A stretch of DNA of 44,718 nt from Streptomyces sp. col6 (GCF_008042035.1 NZ_RDBL01000014.1:328086-372803); one strand, 5' to 3'; positions 16,024 through 24,029 are shown, counted from the stretch's first letter. Program-made: numbers and translations. Notes: generated by a model from the letters alone, not told the origin.

Positions 16024-16550
16024 AGGTCCTTCTCGAGGAGCGTGAACGACTTGGGCGTACCGCCCGGCTGCGGTTTGCCCTCCTTGTGGCCGGCCACCCG
16101 GTACCCGGCGCCGAGGTAGTACGCGGTCAGGGGCGCGTTGCCCGCCAGGCAGTCCAGGCGCACCAGGGTCCGGCCCGCCTCTGCCACCCGGCGCTCGGCG
16201 GCACGCAGGAGCCGGCGCCCCGTGCCGGACGGGACGCGGGCGCGGTCCACCATCAGCCGGTGGACGTAGCCGGCCGGGACCGGCTGCGGGCCCCAGGCGT
16301 CCTCGTCCTGCCACCACAGCTCCCAGGCCCCGACCGCCCGGCCGCCGGACTCCGCGAGCCACACCTCCCCGGTCTCCATGATCCGGCGGAAGTGATCCTC
16401 GCCCAGCTCACCGGGCTGCCACTGGCCGGCGACGCCTTGGGCGAGCAGCCGCCGGGCCGCGTCGTCGCGCAGCCGTACGAGGGAGGCGAGGTCGGCGTCA
16501 CGGGCGAGCCGGAAGCGCAGGTCTTCGGGGCGCGGGTTCAGGTCGTTCAC
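16014..16550 (-). CDS. GNAT-family N-acetyltransferase
   Basis: A 178-residue single-domain GNAT protein. It has an N-terminal FRLARDADLASLVRLRDDAARRLL strand-helix, an acceptor region EVWLAESGGRAVGAWELWW, the acetyl-CoA loop VPSGTGRRLLRAAERRV (R-x-x-G-x-G/A type) and the closing CLAGNAPLTAYYLGAGYRVAGH. GTG at 16550 is the chosen start since the domain begins there. The acyl acceptor is unknown. Its 3' end is part of the terminator stem shared with the converging gene. Confidence 0.88.
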   Translation of the reverse strand: MNDLNPRPEDLRFRLARDADLASLVRLRDDAARRLLAQGVAGQWQPGELGEDHFRRIMETGEVWLAESGGRAVGAWELWWQDEDAWGPQPVPAGYVHRLMVDRARVPSGTGRRLLRAAERRVAEAGRTLVRLDCLAGNAPLTAYYLGAGYRVAGHKEGKPQPGGTPKSFTLLEKDLAG

Positions 16551-16620
16551 CGCGCGATCTTCGCACGCGTGTACGACGTCGGGTGCGGGGAGGCGGGGGC
16601 CTCCGCGCACCCGGTTCACG

Positions 16621-17427
16621 TCAGGCCGCGCCCTCCCGCGGCCTCGGCGCGATGACGGAGAACGCGCCGCCCTGGGGGTCGGCCAGGACCGCCATGCGGC
16701 CGGCGACCATGTTGAAGGCGGGGGCCAGGACCGTGGCACCGGCGCGGACGGCGGCGGCCTGGATGTCGTCCACGCTGTCCACGTTGAAGTACGGCTGCCA
16801 GTGCGGTGTGACGCCGGGCGGCATCTGGCTCATGTCCATCATTCCGCCCACCGCCCGCCCGGCGACCTGGAACTCGACGTAGCCCTCGGCGCCCTCCATC
16901 TCGGAGCGCGCCGTCGTCACCGGCAGGACGGCGGAGTAGAACGCGGACGCCGCCGCCAGGTCGGGCGTGACCAGTTCGCTCCAGATCAGCGCGCCGTGCT
17001 CGTTGACGATGGCCGCACCGCCGAAGGTGCCGGGCTGCCAGAGGCCGAAGACCGCGCCCGCCGGGTCGGCGATCACGCCCATCCGGCCGAGGTCCATGAC
17101 GTCCATCGGGGGCACGACCGCCCGGCCGCCCGCGTCGGTGACGCAGGCGACGGTGACGTCGATGTCGTCCGTCGAGAGGTACGTGGTCCACGCCGTCGGC
17201 GGCATGGGGTCCGGCACCGTACCGTCCGGGTTCATCGCCTTCATGATCCCGGCGACCGCCTTGCCCTTCAGCGTGCAGACGGTGTAGCCGCCCTGCTCGG
17301 GCGGGCCCACCTCGCCCTGCCAGCCGAAGAGGTCGCAGTAGAAGTCGATGGCGGCCTGCTGGTCGGGGACCATCAGGTCGATCCAGCAGGGGGTGCCGGG
17401 CTGATAGGGACTGGTCACTTCGGGCAC
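16621..17427 (-). CDS. Two-domain VOC family protein (CFP30B-like)
   Basis: A 268-residue protein with two tandem glyoxalase-like domains. Each starts with a similar segment (PCWIDLMVPDQQAAIDFYCDLFGW near residue 14, LVTPDLAAASAFYSAVL near 145) and ends in a LADPQGG/IADPAGA strand. This matches the COG3324/CFP30B group of actinobacterial VOC proteins, whose substrate is generally unknown; detoxification or antibiotic binding is possible. The gene stands alone, about 70 bases from the GNAT gene and 90 from the APH-like gene, all on the minus strand. Confidence 0.88.
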   Translation of the reverse strand: MPEVTSPYQPGTPCWIDLMVPDQQAAIDFYCDLFGWQGEVGPPEQGGYTVCTLKGKAVAGIMKAMNPDGTVPDPMPPTAWTTYLSTDDIDVTVACVTDAGGRAVVPPMDVMDLGRMGVIADPAGAVFGLWQPGTFGGAAIVNEHGALIWSELVTPDLAAASAFYSAVLPVTTARSEMEGAEGYVEFQVAGRAVGGMMDMSQMPPGVTPHWQPYFNVDSVDDIQAAAVRAGATVLAPAFNMVAGRMAVLADPQGGAFSVIAPRPREGAA

Positions 17428-17518
17428 GGATGCCTCCGGAGGCGCTCGGGGACGGACGGGCCGTCCTTACCCGGGGGGCGCGCGAGCGGAATCGACCCGT
17501 ACGGGTGATGCGTGCCTT

Positions 17519-18574
17519 TCAGTACCAGGGCCGCGCATCCGCCGTGGGCAGCGGGCGCAGGTCCGGCCAGCGTTCGAGCAGGCGGGTGGCCAGGCCGGAG
17601 CAGAGACGGCCGAGGGCGTGCAGGTGGTCGTGGTCGCGGGTCAGGCCGGCGACCACGTCAAGGCGGTGGGCGAGGCGTTCGCGGGCGGAGACGTAGCCCC
17701 ACTCGAAGTCCTCGACGGGCACCCGGGCGAGCTGGTCCGCCGTGCCCCGGTGGGCGCGCTCGACGAGGGCGTCGCCCTGGATCAGCCAGGCCGCGCACGC
17801 GTCGGCGAGGTCGCCCGGGACGTCCGTGCCGGTGAGGTCGCGCCAGGTGGTGCGGTAGACGGCCTCGACCTCGGTGAGCGGGGCCGCGGTGACCGAGAGG
17901 GCGCACCAGCAGGTGGGGAAGCCGATGCGGAAGTAGGCGAGTTCCATCAGGCCGTTGCCGAGCGCGGCCCGTTCGAAGTCGACGAAGCGGACGCCGTCTA
18001 CGGTGCGCAGGTCGTTGCCGGGGCAGGGGTCGCCGTGCAGCAGCGCGTGATGGCCGGTGGGGTCGAGGCGTTGGAGGAGGCCGGCGAGTTCGTCCGGCAC
18101 CGCAGCCGGTACGGGCACGTCGAGCGCGGCGGCCAGGGCGAGGAAGGACTCCGCGTCGGCGGCCGTGGGCCCCGTCCAGACCGGCAGCGCGCCGGCGTCG
18201 TCGGGCCCGGTCAGGGCGTGCAGCCGGGCGAGCGACTCGGCGTACCCCGGCATCCAGTCGTCGGTCCTGCCGAGGTCGTCCACGTACTCAAGGACCAGCA
18301 CCCGCGCGGCCGGGTCCGTGGCGAGCACGGCGGGGGCCACGGAACCGCGGCCCGCGAGCCGTAGCCCGGCGAGCTCCCGCGCGAAGCGGGCGTCCGCGTC
18401 GGCACCGGTGTCCCCGTCGTCGGTGATCTGCTTGACGATCACCGCCGGCCCGTCGGCCGTCGGCACACGCCACACCCGTGACCGCGGGCTGCTGTCCAGG
18501 ACTTCGGCCTGCCCGGGGACGACGCCGCCCACGGCGGAGAGCAGCGATTCTGTGAACGGGAGTGATGTCGGCAT
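17519..18574 (-). CDS. APH-family phosphotransferase (aminoglycoside/choline kinase-like)
   Basis: A 351-residue protein-kinase-like phosphotransferase. The ATP-anchoring Lys is in VIVKQITDDG near residue 60, the catalytic loop LLHGDPCPGNDL near 190, and the metal-binding VDFERAAL near 205. The C-terminal helical domain has the length expected for APH enzymes. It may phosphorylate a small hydroxylated metabolite or a drug; no resistance class can be assigned. The start is the ATG at 18574 (MPTSLPF); an in-frame ATG at 18613 exists, but the added residues are Arg-rich and unlike the family. Confidence 0.88.
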   Translation of the reverse strand: MPTSLPFTESLLSAVGGVVPGQAEVLDSSPRSRVWRVPTADGPAVIVKQITDDGDTGADADARFARELAGLRLAGRGSVAPAVLATDPAARVLVLEYVDDLGRTDDWMPGYAESLARLHALTGPDDAGALPVWTGPTAADAESFLALAAALDVPVPAAVPDELAGLLQRLDPTGHHALLHGDPCPGNDLRTVDGVRFVDFERAALGNGLMELAYFRIGFPTCWCALSVTAAPLTEVEAVYRTTWRDLTGTDVPGDLADACAAWLIQGDALVERAHRGTADQLARVPVEDFEWGYVSARERLAHRLDVVAGLTRDHDHLHALGRLCSGLATRLLERWPDLRPLPTADARPWY

Positions 18575-18642
18575 GGGGAGGAGCGTACGGGCGGGCCGTG
18601 CGGAAGCCCTCACCCTTTACGCCGGTGGGACAGGGCCGGCCC

Positions 18643-19092
18643 TCAGGAGCCGTACAGGTAGAACAGCTCCGGATCGCCCTCGTCGAGGCCGTGGAGCAGA
18701 CCTGCCGGGCTCCAGCCGGCCCGCTGGAGGAGCCGTTGCATCGGCTGGTTGGACACGTTGGCCGAGGTGAACAGCTTCGGGGTGGTGCACGAGGCGGCCA
18801 CGGCGTCAAGCAGCAGGTGCCCGATGCCCCGGCCGCGCGCCTCCGGGGCGACCATCAGCAGGGTGACGAAGCCCTGTTCGAAGAACGTGTACTCCAGCAC
18901 GCAGTACCCGAGCGGCCCGGTCGCGCCCTGCGCCACGTACGCCAGCCCCTGCTCGCACCACTTCACGATGCTCGCGCGCCGCCCGGTGTCTCCCCCGGCC
19001 GCGACCGGGTCGATTTCCGCGAGGGCACCCGCCTCCGAGGGGAGCGCCCGGCGCACCACGATGCCGCTGTGTTCCTCCGTATCCCTGTCCAT
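18643..19092 (-). CDS. GNAT-family N-acetyltransferase
   Basis: A 149-residue compact GNAT domain. It shows IVVRRALPSEAGALAEIDPVA at the N-terminus, LLMVAPEARGRGIGHLLLDAV (motif A with R-G-x-G-I-G) near residues 77-97, and the C-terminal SNQPMQRLLQRAGWSPAGLL. It should acetylate a small molecule; the substrate is unknown. It is divergent from the PPOX gene at 19245 and lies about 70 bases from the APH-like gene on the same strand, so these may be co-transcribed. Confidence 0.88.
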   Translation of the reverse strand: MDRDTEEHSGIVVRRALPSEAGALAEIDPVAAGGDTGRRASIVKWCEQGLAYVAQGATGPLGYCVLEYTFFEQGFVTLLMVAPEARGRGIGHLLLDAVAASCTTPKLFTSANVSNQPMQRLLQRAGWSPAGLLHGLDEGDPELFYLYGS

Positions 19093-19244
19093 GCGCTGAT
19101 GCTGTCATCCTGGAGGGGGCGGCAGTGGCCGGCCGCGGTGACACCTGGGGCGGCGAGCGCCTCGCGTACGGCCGCGAACGCCGGTTCGTGCGCAGACTTG
19201 TCCTGACCGAGGACCGCGTCGATCAGTGACAGGACAGTGGAATC

Positions 19245-19781
19245 ATGGCAACTGAACCCCAGGCGGAGCTTCACCCCGGCTACAGCAGCGCCGGTGCCAC
19301 GGCGACTCCGTGGGCCGAGGTGGTGGCCGTCCTCGAACAGGCCGAGATGTTCTGGATCTCGACGGTCCGCCCCGACGGCCGGCCGCATGTGTCGCCGCTG
19401 CCGGCGATGTGGCTCGATGGCGCGCTGCACTTCTCCACGGGCCTGGAGGAGCAGAAGGGCCGCAACCTCACCCGCAACCCGAACTGCGTTCTGACGACCG
19501 GCAACAACGCGTACGGGCAGGGGCTCGACATCGTCGTCGAGGGCCCTGCGGTACGCGTCACCGGCCTCCCGACGCTGGAACGCCTCGCCGAGCTGTGGAT
19601 GGCGAAGATCCGGTGGCCGTACGACGCCGTCGAGGACGGTTTCCGGCACCGGCCTGAAGGGCCCCAGCCGGAGACCTCCGGCGTGCCCGGCGAAGTGGTC
19701 CCGGTGTTCGCCGTCCGGCCGCCGAAAATCCTGGCGTTCGGCCGCGGGAACGAGTTCAGCCAAACCCGCTTCCGGCCCTGA
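19245..19781 (+). CDS. Pyridoxamine 5'-phosphate oxidase-like (PPOX/FDOR) protein
   Basis: A 178-residue split-barrel flavin/F420-binding protein. It has the family pattern MFWISTVRPDGRPHVSPLPAMWLDGALHF followed by STGLEEQKGRNLTRNPNCVLTTG. In actinobacteria such proteins use FMN or F420 to reduce or oxidise small molecules, or bind haem products; the cofactor cannot be decided from sequence alone. It is preceded by a short GC-rich intergenic region and divergent from the GNAT gene. No operon partner is visible downstream. Confidence 0.88.
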   Translation: MATEPQAELHPGYSSAGATATPWAEVVAVLEQAEMFWISTVRPDGRPHVSPLPAMWLDGALHFSTGLEEQKGRNLTRNPNCVLTTGNNAYGQGLDIVVEGPAVRVTGLPTLERLAELWMAKIRWPYDAVEDGFRHRPEGPQPETSGVPGEVVPVFAVRPPKILAFGRGNEFSQTRFRP

Positions 19782-20174
19782 GACGGGCGGTCGGACGGCG
19801 GCCCGTTCCAACTACGCGGCGAGCCCGTGCTGCGCGGCCGGGAGCGGGCAATCCGTGACGCGCCGACGGTCCGCGAGCTATGGGCGCTCTCCGGGCGGCT
19901 CACCGGGTGCGTTACGCGATGCCCACGCATCCGCACTCACCCGAACGGGCGTAGACGCACGTTCGACACCTGTGACACAGGCCGTTTGGCGACGGGCCGT
20001 CATATGCCACGGCTGATACGGAACCCATGGCTAGGATCTTTGTCCAGACAGCAGAACGACCCCCGATGCTTGGCGGCAGGGGGTCGTTCTTCAATCCGAT
20101 GCCCCGAGACTATCCGTTCCGGCGCCTTGTGGCGAGCCGACAGGTCGCGCGAGGGGCGGAACGGGAGTGCTCGC
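19782..20174. other. Gene-free stretch with palindromes
   Basis: I see no convincing gene in this 393-base stretch. An open frame runs from 19827 into the winged-helix gene, but it looks non-coding (Arg/Cys-rich, no ribosome site). It holds a 13-bp palindrome CCTGTG-A-CACAGG at 19969-19981 and the hairpin at 20053-20090, and may contain the promoter of the winged-helix gene. I see no tRNA. Confidence 0.6.
20053..20090. repeat. 12-bp perfect hairpin upstream of the winged-helix gene
   Basis: AGAACGACCCCC (20053-20064) and GGGGGTCGTTCT (20079-20090) form a perfect 12-bp stem with a 14-base loop. It lies 85 bases upstream of the ATG at 20175. It may be a terminator that isolates the gene or a leader structure; there is no U-tract. 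Confidence 0.65.
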
Positions 20175-20594
20175 ATGCCCAGAACTCACGACGACCGGTC
20201 CACGGATCGTCGTTCGCGTCGGCCGATCGCGTCCCCTGAGGCAGAGAAGGACGAGTACGCCTTCGACCCGGGCGCAGCGATCATTCACCACGAAGAGCCC
20301 GGAAGCTTCTCCATGACCCCGCTCTGGGTCATCGTGCGCTGCCGGAAAGAGGTTTGGCTCTACGACTTCCTGCGTGCGCGGTACGGAGGGCTGCACACCG
20401 CCTTCCCCGGCATCCGGAAGGTCGCCGACGAGATGGGCGTCTCGCGCAGGACCGTGGAGGTCACGCTGGCCAGGCTCAAGGCGGCAGGCGCGGTGGAGGT
20501 CATCAATCGGTACCGGGAGGACGGCGGCCAGACCTCCAATGAGTACCGCACGTACTTCACGCCTCCGGAGGAACGCGGAACATCCCGGAACTGA
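20175..20594 (+). CDS. Small winged-helix DNA-binding protein, possibly replication or plasmid-control type
   Basis: A 139-residue protein. The N-terminal 35 residues are charged and probably disordered. The body starts at FSMTPLWVIVRCRKEVWLYDFLRARYGG and continues into a helix-turn-helix, FPGIRKVADEMGVSRRTVEVTLARLKAAGAVEVINRY (about 77-113), with a wing ending in SNEYRTYF. This layout resembles small winged-helix regulators and replication-associated proteins of actinobacterial plasmids and integrative elements, but I cannot name the family. ATG at 20175 has GGGAG 8 bases upstream. A 19-bp terminator lies just after its stop, then a run of repeats that could be its binding sites. Confidence 0.75.
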   Translation: MPRTHDDRSTDRRSRRPIASPEAEKDEYAFDPGAAIIHHEEPGSFSMTPLWVIVRCRKEVWLYDFLRARYGGLHTAFPGIRKVADEMGVSRRTVEVTLARLKAAGAVEVINRYREDGGQTSNEYRTYFTPPEERGTSRN

Positions 20595-20604
20595 GACGTC
20601 CCCG

Positions 20605-20646
20605 GCAGGAGGGCCCCCGGCGCACTGGCGCCGGGGGCCCTCCTGC
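20605..20646. terminator. Strong hairpin terminator after the winged-helix gene
   Basis: A 19-bp perfect stem (20605-20623 with 20628-20646) and a 4-base loop ACTG, starting 10 bases after the stop codon. It is the tightest hairpin in the window. Confidence 0.88.
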
Positions 20647-20684
20647 TGCGCGGTCTGACCCAGCGTTCGCGGTTCCTGATGCCC

Positions 20685-20804
20685 GCAGGGGGTGCGCAAG
20701 ATCATGCGCACCCCTCTGCGCGCGCAAGTGCGCACCCCCTGCGCCATTTTGTGCGCACCCTCTGCGCATCGGGCGGCGCGCCCCGTGCGCAGAAGCCTGC
20801 GCAC
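20685..20804. repeat. Iteron-like array of TGCGCACCC-type repeats
   Basis: Three direct copies of TGCGCACCCyCTGCGC lie at 20705-20721, 20729-20744 and 20752-20768 (start-to-start 24 and 23 bp, about two helical turns). One inverted copy lies at 20685-20698 (GCAGGGGGTGCGCA). A perfect inverted repeat GTGCGCA-GAAGCC-TGCGCAC follows at 20785-20804. The regular spacing next to a winged-helix gene suggests protein binding sites. Confidence 0.75.
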
Positions 20805-20833
20805 TAAATAGATAGAAGCTAAGTAGATAGAAG
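20805..20833. repeat. AT-rich tandem repeat
   Basis: TAAATAGATAGAAG (20805-20818) and TAAGTAGATAGAAG (20820-20833) are 14-bp tandem copies differing at one base. The AT-rich tract continues to about 20866 in a genome of about 70% GC. A 7-bp inverted repeat CGTGAAA/TTTCACG (20847-20853/20870-20876) brackets its far end. It could serve as a melting region or a promoter. Confidence 0.7.
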
Positions 20834-20886
20834 AGAGCCAAAGAGACGTGAAATAAAGAGAAAATCGTGTTTCACGCTCATCGACT

Positions 20887-20911
20887 GCCGGGGGCTAACG
20901 CCGCCCCCGGC
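20887..20911. repeat. GC-rich hairpin
   Basis: GCCGGGGG (20887-20894) pairs with CCCCCGGC (20904-20911) across a 9-base loop. It belongs to the repeat-rich gene-free stretch 20,595-21,120. A 15-bp palindrome AGGCCCTGAGGGCCT lies further on at 20983-20997. No gene is visible in the stretch. Confidence 0.6.
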
Positions 20912-21055
20912 CACCCCGCGCCAGCGCCTTGGATGCGCTGGACCATCCCCAGGTCAACGATCTGCGCTTCGCGCACCACTCCAGGCCCTGAGGGCCTTCC
21001 GTTGATCATTGCCCCTTGAGACAAGAAGCCGATCGCCGTCGTGGCTCGGAACCCA

Positions 21056-21081
21056 CCTGCGGTAGTAACAGCAACCGCAGG
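21056..21081. terminator. Possible terminator at the left end of the gene cluster
   Basis: CCTGCGGT (21056-21063) and ACCGCAGG (21074-21081) form an 8-bp stem with a 10-base loop. It lies 40 bases past the stop of the last minus-strand gene of the cluster (21121), a suitable position for ending that transcript. Confidence 0.5.
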
Positions 21082-21120
21082 ACGCGCGCGCGAGGCCGAA
21101 CCGGCCCGCTCCGCCGGGTC

Positions 21121-21759
21121 TCAGTGCGCGATCGCCAGGCTGAACGGGGCGAAGCCGTAGCGCTGGATGATCGGGCCCAGCATCACGTAGCTGGATTCCA
21201 GGGCGCGGGCCGCCGTCAGGGGGCCCAGGTCCAGGAGCCAGTCGTTGTGCCAGCCCACGTCGTGCAGGAGGGCGGAGACGGCGGCCTTGGCGGTCGGGTC
21301 GTCGCCGGCGAGGAAGGCGGTGGGCGGGGTCGGGAGGACGGACGGGTCCGTCATGACGCGCTGGTCCATCGTGTTGAGGGTCTTGACCACGCGGGTGTCC
21401 GGCAGGGCGCGCTGGATCTCCTCGGCCACGCTGGTGTTCGGGTCCAGGGGGCCCGTGGGGAAGCCGTCCGGGCCGCGTACCGCCGCGTTGGAGACATCGG
21501 CCAGGACCCGGCCGCGCAGGGCGGCTGCGAGGCCGCCCAGGAACTGCGCGGCCACCTCGCCCGGGGTCGCGTTGAAGACGACGTCCGCCGCCCCGGCGGC
21601 GTCCGCGTGGGCGACCACGCGGACGCCGGTGCCGCTCAGGGCCTCCTGCGGGCGGTCCGGGTGGCCCGAGCCGACCAGCACGGTGTGGCCGGCGCGGGCG
21701 AAACCGGTGGCGAGGGTGATGCCGACGATGCCGGTGCCGAGGACGGCGACCGTGCTCAT
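21121..21759 (-). CDS. NADP(F420)-dependent oxidoreductase-like Rossmann protein
   Basis: A 212-residue protein of the F420-dependent NADP oxidoreductase/NADP-binding family (PF03807-like). It has the N-terminal dinucleotide fold VAVLGTGIVGITLATGFARAGH (GxGxxG) with a VGSG segment after beta-2, then VVFNATPGEVAAQFL and a C-terminal dimer region. Such enzymes are often reductases of tailoring pathways or F420:NADPH oxidoreductases; the short length fits. ATG at 21759 overlaps the end of the epimerase-like gene (ATGA), so it is translationally coupled and is the last gene of the cluster on the left. The substrate is unknown. Confidence 0.85.
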   Translation of the reverse strand: MSTVAVLGTGIVGITLATGFARAGHTVLVGSGHPDRPQEALSGTGVRVVAHADAAGAADVVFNATPGEVAAQFLGGLAAALRGRVLADVSNAAVRGPDGFPTGPLDPNTSVAEEIQRALPDTRVVKTLNTMDQRVMTDPSVLPTPPTAFLAGDDPTAKAAVSALLHDVGWHNDWLLDLGPLTAARALESSYVMLGPIIQRYGFAPFSLAIAH

Positions 21760-22364
21760 GCGCGGGCCTTCCCTGCCGGGACGTACGAGGCGCGGGCCTG
21801 CTCGTAGGTGGGCAGCAGGCCCTGCGCGACGGCCTCCGAGAGGGTGGGGGCCGCCGCGTCCTTCTCGGATCTGATGAGGGGTTCCGTGGTGTTCCACGGG
21901 ATGCCCAGCGCGGGGTCGAGCGCCTGGATGTCGACCATCGTGCCGGGCACGTACTCCTCGGTGCACAGGTAGTTCATGCACGTGTCGTCGGTGAGCGCCA
22001 GGAAGGCGTGGCCCAGGCCGTCGGCGAGGTAGACGCCGATGCCCGAGCCCGCCTCCTGGAGCGTCGTGTCGAACATGCCGAACGTCGGCGAGCCGACCCG
22101 CAGGTCGACCACGACGTCCAGCGCGGCGCCGCGCACGCACGTCACGAGCTTCGCCTGCCCCGGGGGCAGGGTCGTGCCGTGGATGCCGCGCAGCGTGTTC
22201 CGCTTGGAGACCGAGTAGTTGACCTGCCCCACCGAGAACGTCTGGCCCGTGGCGTCGGTCAGCTCGCTGAGCCGCCACGCCTCGAAGAAGAGGCCACGGT
22301 TGTCCGACAGCTGCGACGGCGTGATGCGGAAGGCGTCGCGGACCTTCATCTCCTCGATAGCCAT
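21756..22364 (-). CDS. RmlC-like dTDP-4-keto-6-deoxyhexose epimerase
   Basis: A 202-residue cupin-fold sugar epimerase. It has the family landmarks NTLRGIHGTTLPPGQAKLVTCVRGAALDVVVDLR (catalytic His in RGIH), GLGHAFLALTDD and the Tyr-containing MNYLCTEEYVPG. RmlC, EvaD and NovW-type enzymes 3- or 3,5-epimerise dTDP-4-keto sugars for deoxysugar attachment. No glucose-1-phosphate thymidylyltransferase, 4,6-dehydratase or glycosyltransferase is visible in the window, so either those genes are elsewhere or the enzyme acts on something else. It is preceded by GAGGAAG, follows the MFS gene with a gap of 51 bases, and is coupled to the downstream oxidoreductase. Confidence 0.88.
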   Translation of the reverse strand: MAIEEMKVRDAFRITPSQLSDNRGLFFEAWRLSELTDATGQTFSVGQVNYSVSKRNTLRGIHGTTLPPGQAKLVTCVRGAALDVVVDLRVGSPTFGMFDTTLQEAGSGIGVYLADGLGHAFLALTDDTCMNYLCTEEYVPGTMVDIQALDPALGIPWNTTEPLIRSEKDAAAPTLSEAVAQGLLPTYEQARASYVPAGKARA

Positions 22365-22415
22365 GCTTGCTTCCTCGGTACCTCTCGGGAGGGGGCAGGG
22401 GGTCGGCCGCTTCGG

Positions 22416-23900
22416 TCAGCGGGACTGCGTCGCCGGTTCCGGGGCCGGGGCCGGCTCCGGGGTGGCGGCGACGGGCGCCGCCTTCGCCGCCACCGCGGTC
22501 TGCGCCGCACGGCGGCCGGGGGCGATGAGCATCGAGAACGTGGCCAGGGCGACGGCCGCCGCGCCGACCCACATCGCCGGCACCAGGCCGTCGACGAAGT
22601 TCTGCGGGGAGGCGTAACCGCCGTTGGCGCTGAAGATGGACGCCAGCAGGGCGACACCGAGCGCGGCGCCGACCTCACGGGTGGCCGCGGTGACACCCGA
22701 GGCGATGCCCTGCTCGTGCTCGGCCACCGAACCCATGGTCAGGTTCATCAGCGGGGCGTAGAACATGGCCATGCCCGCGCCGCAGATCATCAGGGACGGC
22801 AGCTGGGCGACATAACTGACGCCGGGATCCAGGACGAACGCCCACCAGACCATGCCCGCCGTCATCAGGGCGAGGCCGAGGGTGACCACCGGTTTGCCGC
22901 CGATACGGTCGGAGACCATGCCCGCGACGGGCGCCACGACCATCGGCATCGCGGTCCAGGCGAGCAGCCGTACGCCGGCCTCCATCGCCGTGTAGCCCTG
23001 GATGTTCTGCAGGAACTGGGTCATCAGGAAGATCGCGCCGAACATGCCGACCGACATCAGCGTGCCGGCCAGGTTGATCGCGGTGAAGGCCCTGATGCGG
23101 AACAGGCGCATCGGGACCATGGGGTGCTCGGTGTGGTTCTCCCACACCACGAACCCGGCCATGACCACCGCGCCGCCGATCAGCGCGGACAGGGTGAACG
23201 TGGACGTCCAGCCCTTCTCGTGGCCCTTGATCAGGCCGAGGACGATGCCGAACAGGCCGACGCTCGCCAGGATCGTGCCGATCGCGTCGAGCCGGGAGTT
23301 CGCGATCCGGCTCTCCTTGAGCTTGGCCCAGGACAGCGGGGCCAGGGCCAGGCCGATGGGCACGTTGAGCCAGAAGATCCACTGCCAGGAGATGTGCTCG
23401 ACGATCGCGCCGCCGACGAGCGGGCCGGCCGCGATCGACAGGCCGTTGACCGCGCCCCAGATGCCGAGCGCGGCACCGCGCTTCTCGGCGGGGACGGCGG
23501 CCGTCAGCAGCGTCACGGACAGCGGCATGATGATGGCCGCGCCGGCGCCCTGGACGGCGCGGGCGGCGATCAGCTCGTTGACGCCCGGGGCGAGCGCGGC
23601 GGCCGCGGAGGCGCCGGTGAAGAGCAGCAGGCCGAGCGAGAAGACCTTGCGCCGGCCGAAGCGGTCGCCGAGCGCGGCGCCGAACATCATGAGGACGGCG
23701 AAGGACAGCGTGTACGCGTTGACCGTCCACTCGAGGTCACTGAGGCTGCCGCCCAGCTTCTCGCTGATGGTGGGCAGCGCGGTGATGATGACCAGGTTGT
23801 CCAGGCCCGCCATGAAGGAAGCGACACTGGTCGTGAGGATGGCCCAGAAGACCACCCCCTGCTTCCCTGTGGCCGGAGTTGGGGGGTTAGCGGTGCTCAT
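22416..23900 (-). CDS. DHA2 (EmrB/QacA) family exporter of the gene cluster
   Basis: A 494-residue, roughly 14-TM exporter: ASFMAGLDNLVIITALPTISEKL in TM1, FGAALGDRFGRRKVFSLGL between TM2 and TM3, and a long Ala/Pro/Glu-rich tail (APVAATPEPAPAPEPA). The ATG at 23900 is chosen because AGAAAGGA lies about 9 bases upstream; an in-frame ATG at 23927 lacks a site. It probably exports the product of the cluster or an intermediate. It is one of two DHA2 genes in the same transcriptional direction, separated from the next upstream gene (SnoaL-like) by a 15-bp terminator stem. Confidence 0.9.
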   Translation of the reverse strand: MSTANPPTPATGKQGVVFWAILTTSVASFMAGLDNLVIITALPTISEKLGGSLSDLEWTVNAYTLSFAVLMMFGAALGDRFGRRKVFSLGLLLFTGASAAAALAPGVNELIAARAVQGAGAAIIMPLSVTLLTAAVPAEKRGAALGIWGAVNGLSIAAGPLVGGAIVEHISWQWIFWLNVPIGLALAPLSWAKLKESRIANSRLDAIGTILASVGLFGIVLGLIKGHEKGWTSTFTLSALIGGAVVMAGFVVWENHTEHPMVPMRLFRIRAFTAINLAGTLMSVGMFGAIFLMTQFLQNIQGYTAMEAGVRLLAWTAMPMVVAPVAGMVSDRIGGKPVVTLGLALMTAGMVWWAFVLDPGVSYVAQLPSLMICGAGMAMFYAPLMNLTMGSVAEHEQGIASGVTAATREVGAALGVALLASIFSANGGYASPQNFVDGLVPAMWVGAAAVALATFSMLIAPGRRAAQTAVAAKAAPVAATPEPAPAPEPATQSR

Positions 23901-24029
23901 CCGAGCATCCTTTCTGAGTGCGGTCACGGGCCGACTCGGCCGAGGCTATGGACGGCCGCTCAACGCACGCTCGAATCCCGCCGGACCCCTGGTGGAGCCC
24001 GCTCCCGCCCGTACGCGCGCCCGCACAGC

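Noticed and set aside
19827..20174. An upstream extension of the winged-helix gene to 19827
   Set aside because: The extra 116 codons are Arg/Cys-rich and unlike a domain, cross two palindromes, and have no ribosome site. The ATG at 20175 has a good one.
20685..20804. CRISPR array
   Set aside because: The repeat units are short (16-17 bp), spaced by only 7-8 bases, and partly inverted. Real spacers of 30-40 bases are absent and there are no cas genes.
20933..21019. A 28-codon plus-strand frame in the gene-free stretch
   Set aside because: There is no ribosome site, and a short Pro/Thr-rich product with no recognisable motif is expected by chance.
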